Origin: Pristionchus mayeri
Taxonomy: Eukaryota; Nematoda; Chromadorea; Rhabditida; Neodiplogasteridae
Direction: 5' to 3'
Length of the DNA stretch: 64,000 nt
NCBI GenBank assembly: GCA_036245805.1
Contig: BTRK01000002.1
Coordinates: 18,903,067-18,967,066 of the forward strand
The notes beneath the pieces are model-generated. The model worked only from the letters and a program-made list of their open reading frames with translations, did no database searches and was not told where the DNA came from. A program made the position numbers and the translations under genes. Numbering within the stretch: position 1 is the stretch's first letter; each line of letters opens with the position of its first letter. Shown here piece after piece: positions 61,001 to 64,000 of the stretch.

Positions 61001-63640
61001 CGGGAAATGTGTGAAGAAGGATGGAGCAGCAGTGAAGGGACTGCTCATCCTCTGCAGGAAGGACATCGAAGATATCGTGGGACTGTAGCCCCCCCCCCCC
61101 CCCCCCGAGAGAATCGGGGCGATAAACCATTCTATGGAGATGAGACCATTGATATCACACTGCATCCTCACCCTGAGTATCACATCTGCCATCCTCAGAC
61201 ACTCTGCTGCGTCTCTCGATCGATTGTCCCACGTGTCCAGACGGAAGGCCGCCACCCATTCCTGCAATCGATTCCCTCCTTCTACCGTATCTCCCCCCTC
61301 ACCTTGGATGGTCCTACGAGGGCGAAAGCCTCCTCCAGAAGGGCCTCCGATTGCTGCTCGTACAACGTTGACCTACCAAGTATCTATCAACCACTGTAAT
61401 TTGTTCTATGGACTCACAGTGAATTGTTGACGATGGCGATGGTCTTCTTGTCTGCCACTTCGTTCGTGAGTGGACACTCCCGAAGGAGGAAAGAACACGG
61501 AGACCAGAGGAGATCTCCCACCAGGTGGTACACTACGATCTGCAATCTATCCAAGTCGAAGGGCAAGAGAATGGAAGGATTCGTCTCCCGTTGAGTCTCT
61601 CTCCTTCCCTTCTAACCTTCTTGTGGCTGTTCCACAGTGTCTTCACCAGTTTCTTGTCCTTCCCTCCGAAGTGCAATTGGTGGAATGCCGTGAGGGCGAC
61701 AAGTGCAGTCAGACGACGTTTGTCGGGCACGTCCACTGCTGCACAGATCAAAGATCAAAGATCAACTACGCCACAGGGAATTTCATCTTCCTCCACTAAA
61801 TGAGTTTGTAGGGCGTACAAAAGTCCAGTCTACAATTCATAGTTGGCGATAACCCCTCCCCCCCTTCCCTCACCGGCAGCTCTCTCCCACTGCTCGTATC
61901 CCTCCATGATGACTGCCCTCATCCTGGCAGCAAATCCCGCGTCGTCGTCGATGACCCCGAAGGACTGCTCGTAGCAATTCTCAAGACAAAATTAGCCTTT
62001 TTTTGAAGATAACAACGGAATGTCTTGCCGACCTTTTCTAATTTTACAATAACAGTATCATACCATCCATCTGTATCATTCCCTAACTTGAGGTCTCTCT
62101 CTAATCATTCCATTCCTCTATTATTGTGGTACTACGTTCTATTCATGCTGCAATCCTTCATCCCCTCTCCTCCTCTCCCCTCACTCACTCTGAATGACTG
62201 GGCTGCGATGATCTGTGCCTCGATAGTCTGCATGGCGACGACGAAGGGACGGAGGGCAGACTCAGTGGTGTCGAACTGCGTCGGATTGTGACGGGCTGTC
62301 TCCATCGATCTGCAACCACTCAGTCACTAGGGAAGGAATCGATGGAGAGAGACTCACTTCGCATACGAGTTCCACTGCTGCTTCAGAAGGGGCCTCGAAC
62401 TGATTACCTCGTCTGTCTGGAGAGATCAAAGATCATATCTAGGAATGAGAAGCAAAGTTACCTGAATGAGTACGGAGAGAAGATCTCCGAGTAGTCTCCA
62501 GCATCGATTGAGTGGTCGATCACTGGCGGAAAGGAGATCGGAGGGACTGAAGAGAAGGGGAGGATGATGTCACTCGATCTGATGTGAGCAGTCACTTACT
62601 CGAGTGAGTGGAATGCGTGAATCTGCATGAGAAGAGAGCGAGTCACGGAGGAAACCCGTCCGAGGAAGAGAGACACCTCAACACAGTCAATATTATTCAG
62701 TTCAGTGGTCGAAAGGTCCAAATTGTATAACAGTAGTTCCCTGCTTCATCGATTTTTTGTTAAACTTTGAGAACCGTGTATACTTTTATTATTTGCGTTC
62801 TACTCTTTCGATCAGTCTTCATTTAAAAACAGTGTATCGAATGTCGTACTCATCCTATGCGTAGTAATTACTATTACCTCTAGCAGAAACGGGAGGAAGG
62901 CAGAGATGGTCTTGAGGGAGGCACACTCAGGAAGAGTCGATGAAGAAGGAGAGGGAGTCGCCTCTTCTCCTGCCATAATCAGACTGTAGTGAAGTTCAGT
63001 GCGGAAATCCCATTGATAGTTCATCAGATAATACAATTATCACAGAGAAGAGTGCCATTCACTGTACAGTACTCACCATCAATATCTTCTTCCTCTCCAT
63101 AGAGAAGAAGTGGAGGAAGAATTCGATGGGCAGCCTCATCCACTAGTTCCTCCCCTTCCACACACAGAGTAGACAACACACAGATTACCTTCTCGATCAG
63201 GGACGAGTCTACAAAAGATCAAAGATCACTTCGCACCTAGAATGGTCTCCATGCTCGAAAGGGATCCATGAGTGATCGTTGTGCTCACCATCCTTCATTC
63301 CTCCATTGAGGGCGAGTGCTGAGATGCAGAGTGAGTCCATGTCGTATCGAGGTTCCACTTCATCCTTAATTAGCACTTCATTATCGATTAGAGAGAAGCA
63401 GAGATCACCCTCAATCAGCATAAGGAACACTAGAGAAAAGGAAGAAAGAGATATCCTTTCTTCCCTGGTGATTCAATCTCGTTCACATTTACATATCCCA
63501 GCACTCATATTCCATATTCATTTCCGATTGGAGAAGATGACGTATTCAAAAGTGTCCCATTCTCCCACGTGTATCGCGTCGTTCCCCTTCCGGAATCTCG
63601 CTCTTATCTCACTTGATCTACCATTATTGATAAACTTCAT
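49058..63640 (-). CDS. WASHC4: WASH complex subunit 4 (SWIP)
   Basis: SWIP is a large helical scaffold of the WASH complex, which activates Arp2/3 actin nucleation on endosomes. About 30 minus-strand exons keep the family order: EALNVAATVLLSSGTPL, SLPEWPQLNSLLSRLE, VCDCSFLFFHRHLFRLY, LCGEIENDLRVLSHKHLK, ERTFYNLTAVSLHDAHTY, VNQGLDVVNVMKALNTF, EHISNSLRMHGMGVVNTSVN, LLRKKLSIVNEFLDDEH, FDRFRVTITQLGNALGFVR, VDDGFVLG, and C-terminal EFKLLWCSFQSARMFFAID plus an acidic tail. Exon joins checked in phase include 59171-59093 to 56181-56085, and 55179-55049 to 54903-54787. Three introns are large: 50006-54289 (4.3 kb), 56182-59092 (2.9 kb) and 59947-61171 (1.2 kb). Each holds genes on the other strand. 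The start (63640, MKFINNGRSSEIR) is tentative. At least one intron (after 49253) has a GC donor. Confidence 0.9.
50282..54134 (+). CDS. type I membrane protein, nested in a SWIP intron
   Basis: Exon 1 (50282-50383) encodes MRRIFLALLLIPIILAYEF, a signal peptide. Next are extracellular Cys-bearing exons (50431-50543, 50611 on, 50935-51042, 51088 on, 51373-51554, 51637-51716, 51765-51862, 51907-51986, 52033-52106, 52151-52194, 52239-52375). These include CGMCKGASETCGSNCALKEG, CKQKTGSPCKWKYF and ESAGKIKPIRVFCDTKKGF. A membrane helix spans exons 52433-52501 and 52554-52675 (WAMILIGVIVLLII and VVVIIFFCLFFSRRR). The basic cytoplasmic tail, with many Ser/Thr/Lys, is spread over small exons up to 54132-54134 (TLDATQEQKF then stop). 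AATAAA follows at 54185. Exon 3 shows a probable frame slip near 50780 and the 51200 joint is unsure. No family is recognised; it may be a nematode-specific receptor or adhesion protein. Confidence 0.75.
52856..53160. repeat. intronic inverted repeat of CATTTCGGAAA units
   Basis: In the intron after 52825, the left arm (52856-52920) repeats ACATTTCGGAAA-type words four to five times. The right arm (53077-53160) carries the complement TTTCCGAAATGT about five times, separated by about 155 AT-rich bases. The arms pair over most of their length with a few mismatches. It is a foldback of a short tandem motif and was probably inserted into the intron. Confidence 0.85.
56431..56502 (+). tRNA. tRNA-Pro(AGG), copy 1
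   Basis: A 72-base tRNA without intron. The acceptor stem pairs GGCTGAG with CTCAGCC. A-box TGGTCTAGTGG, anticodon stem TCTCG/CGAGA with loop anticodon AGG (reads CCU and, as inosine, CCN), and B-box GGTTCAATCC are present. A T5 run in TATCTTTTTGA serves as Pol III terminator. It is first of a 146-base tandem array inside a SWIP intron, antisense to SWIP. Confidence 0.97.
56577..56648 (+). tRNA. tRNA-Pro(AGG), copy 2
   Basis: Same tRNA as copy 1 except GAATGG for GAGTGG at the end of the 5' acceptor strand. The change turns the last acceptor pair G7-C into A7-C. It is followed by T5. Confidence 0.95.
56723..56794 (+). tRNA. tRNA-Pro(AGG), copy 3
   Basis: Identical to copy 1 in the mature region. 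The terminator is weaker, TATCCTTTTGA with T4. Confidence 0.97.
56869..56940 (+). tRNA. tRNA-Pro(AGG), copy 4
   Basis: Carries the same GAATGG variant as copy 2, followed by T4. It starts the first of two similar three-unit blocks (copies 4-6 and 7-9). Confidence 0.95.
57015..57086 (+). tRNA. tRNA-Pro(AGG), copy 5
   Basis: Mature region identical to copy 1. The 5' flank reads CCAATAT rather than TCAACAT, and the following spacer has CTATGG, both shared with copy 8. Confidence 0.97.
57161..57232 (+). tRNA. tRNA-Pro(AGG), copy 6, G1 to C variant
   Basis: Begins CGCTGAG instead of GGCTGAG, so the first acceptor pair cannot form with C72. All other positions match copy 1. It may be poorly processed or a nascent pseudogene. 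Confidence 0.93.
57307..57378 (+). tRNA. tRNA-Pro(AGG), copy 7
   Basis: Identical to copy 1 in the mature region, with a T4 terminator. It starts the second three-unit block, exactly 438 bases after copy 4. Confidence 0.97.
57453..57524 (+). tRNA. tRNA-Pro(AGG), copy 8
   Basis: Identical to copy 1. The flanks match copy 5 (CCAATAT upstream, CTATGG in the following spacer). Confidence 0.97.
57599..57670 (+). tRNA. tRNA-Pro(AGG), copy 9
   Basis: Identical to copy 1 and followed by T5. It corresponds to copy 6 in block structure but keeps G1. Confidence 0.97.
57745..57816 (+). tRNA. tRNA-Pro(AGG), copy 10, two changes
   Basis: Has GATTGG for GAGTGG (breaks acceptor pair 7) and CTCGCCTAGGG for CTCGCTTAGGG (C32 in the anticodon loop, which is tolerated). 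The anticodon AGG is unchanged. Confidence 0.93.
57891..57962 (+). tRNA. tRNA-Pro(AGG), copy 11, A-box variant
   Basis: Reads TCTGGTGG for TCTAGTGG in the D-loop, inside the A box of the internal promoter. Otherwise as copy 1. Confidence 0.95.
57963..58152 (+). pseudogene. truncated tRNA-Pro repeat unit
   Basis: After a normal spacer start the sequence switches at CATTAGGACAATGATCG to foreign DNA of about 50 bases. It returns with only the last 16 or so bases of the tRNA (ATCCCCGGCTTAGCCC, with one change) and a normal spacer. It is a deleted repeat unit. The foreign segment recurs at about 58270-58325, beyond copy 12. Confidence 0.85.
58153..58224 (+). tRNA. tRNA-Pro(AGG), copy 12
   Basis: Identical to copy 1 and followed by T5. 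It is the last copy. The spacer after it diverges at CATTAGGACAATGATCG into the same segment that breaks the preceding unit. Confidence 0.97.
58422..58614. repeat. long hairpin (fold-back) element
   Basis: Arms 58422-58497 and 58545-58614 pair over about 70 bases, with shared core GATCCAACGTTCGGCGATCG and, nearer the loop, AAGTCCTTGAATATTTGC with small differences. The loop is about 47 bases. The outer ends are poly-G/poly-C followed by TATA. It lies in the same SWIP intron as the tRNA array. Confidence 0.9.
60373..61088 (+). CDS. unknown protein, nested in a SWIP intron
   Basis: Five exons in phase: 60373-60446 (ATG; MNCDEWEDVTYGDILTEKKQ), 60491-60632 (MVVLWYLHGKPLMGRGWIED, LKAIFVSKGK), 60678-60773 (EYTGRQLAGIQVLVQ, GFEYVWMNFEQ), 60817-60910 (DITTAVQVGHVAPCIINHEG) and 60958-61088 (EMDTEVAEGFVDGK, LLILCRKDIEDIVGL, stop TAG). 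The product is about 178 residues without a signal peptide or membrane helix, so probably intracellular. The repeated W-x-x-x-G-K/G-R-x-W and Y-T-G-R-Q-L pattern suggests a beta-rich domain, perhaps distantly DM9-like, but I do not recognise the family. It lies wholly within the SWIP intron 59947-61171, on the opposite strand. An open stretch just upstream (60275-60385) may be an alternative first exon. Confidence 0.75.
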
Positions 63641-64000
63641 CTAAGACAACGTCATCTGCATTATCTCTCCATTTCGTACACTATCTGAATCTCAATTCCA
63701 TTCCATTGTCCTCTCTCCTCCCCCATTCCATCCCTCTCCCTCTCCCTCTCTCCCCTCATTTCTCTCGTTCGTCTCTCTTCATAGTGGTAGTTCGTCTCTC
63801 TCTCGTTGGTTCCTCTCCCCTCTCCTCTCCATCTACCGTCTCCCTCTATTCGTCTACCTTTCCAGCATCGTCTTTGCCCCTCTCGATGCACTCTTCAGAA
63901 CAGTCCGATCCGAACAATCGATCCTATCCCTACCGTAATCTCGTCTCTCCCTCTTGATCTACTAATCGATACTTCAGCCTCGTCACAGTATGCCGAGCAG
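63641..64000. other. region beyond the tentative SWIP start
   Basis: Pyrimidine-rich on the plus strand (CCCTCTCCCTCTC), with one TACCGTAATC word near 63930. No exon is convincing. It could be the SWIP promoter or an upstream intron. Confidence 0.4.

Overview
The window looks like nematode nuclear DNA. Genes are cut into many short exons by introns of about 40-90 bases, and both strands are dense with genes. Several products are animal proteins: WASH-complex subunit SWIP, a LAR-type receptor phosphatase, a bHLH factor and mitochondrial uL10m. Mariner, RTE and CR1-like elements are present. A rhabditid or diplogastrid nematode is my best guess; the genus cannot be fixed from sequence alone. 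All gene models were spliced by eye and partly checked against remembered family members.

Left third (1-24.2 kb) is rearranged and rich in repeats. It holds a malic-enzyme-like gene that has lost key catalytic parts and ends next to a fold-back element, an acidic hypothetical gene, the uL10m gene (minus) and two mariner-type elements. These are followed by a CR1-like LINE fragment, a truncated sugar-transporter fragment, a cathepsin B-like gene split by an antisense RTE retrotransposon, a second fold-back element with a nested hairpin, a small bHLH gene, and a 2.5-kb satellite that flips orientation just before a 500-base assembly gap.

Middle (24.3-43.1 kb): the 5' part of a LAR-type receptor tyrosine phosphatase gene on the minus strand (three Ig and at least four FN3 domains) runs into the gap. 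Upstream of it lie about 11 kb of purine-rich sequence without recognisable exons.

Right third (43.1-64 kb) is compact. It has a divergent SH2-domain gene (+), a Cys-rich secreted protein gene with a GPI-type C-terminus (+), and a 14.6-kb SWIP/WASHC4 gene (minus). Three separate SWIP introns each hold other genes on the opposite strand: a 22-exon type I membrane protein gene, a tandem array of twelve tRNA-Pro(AGG) genes with an exact 146-base period, and a five-exon gene of unknown family. Two short motifs recur in introns of unrelated genes: TGATCTTTGATCT, mostly just upstream of 3' splice sites, and TACGGTA/TACCGTA.

Several conserved genes carry apparent one-base shifts, some in homopolymers, so assembly indels are likely and single frameshifts should not be over-read.
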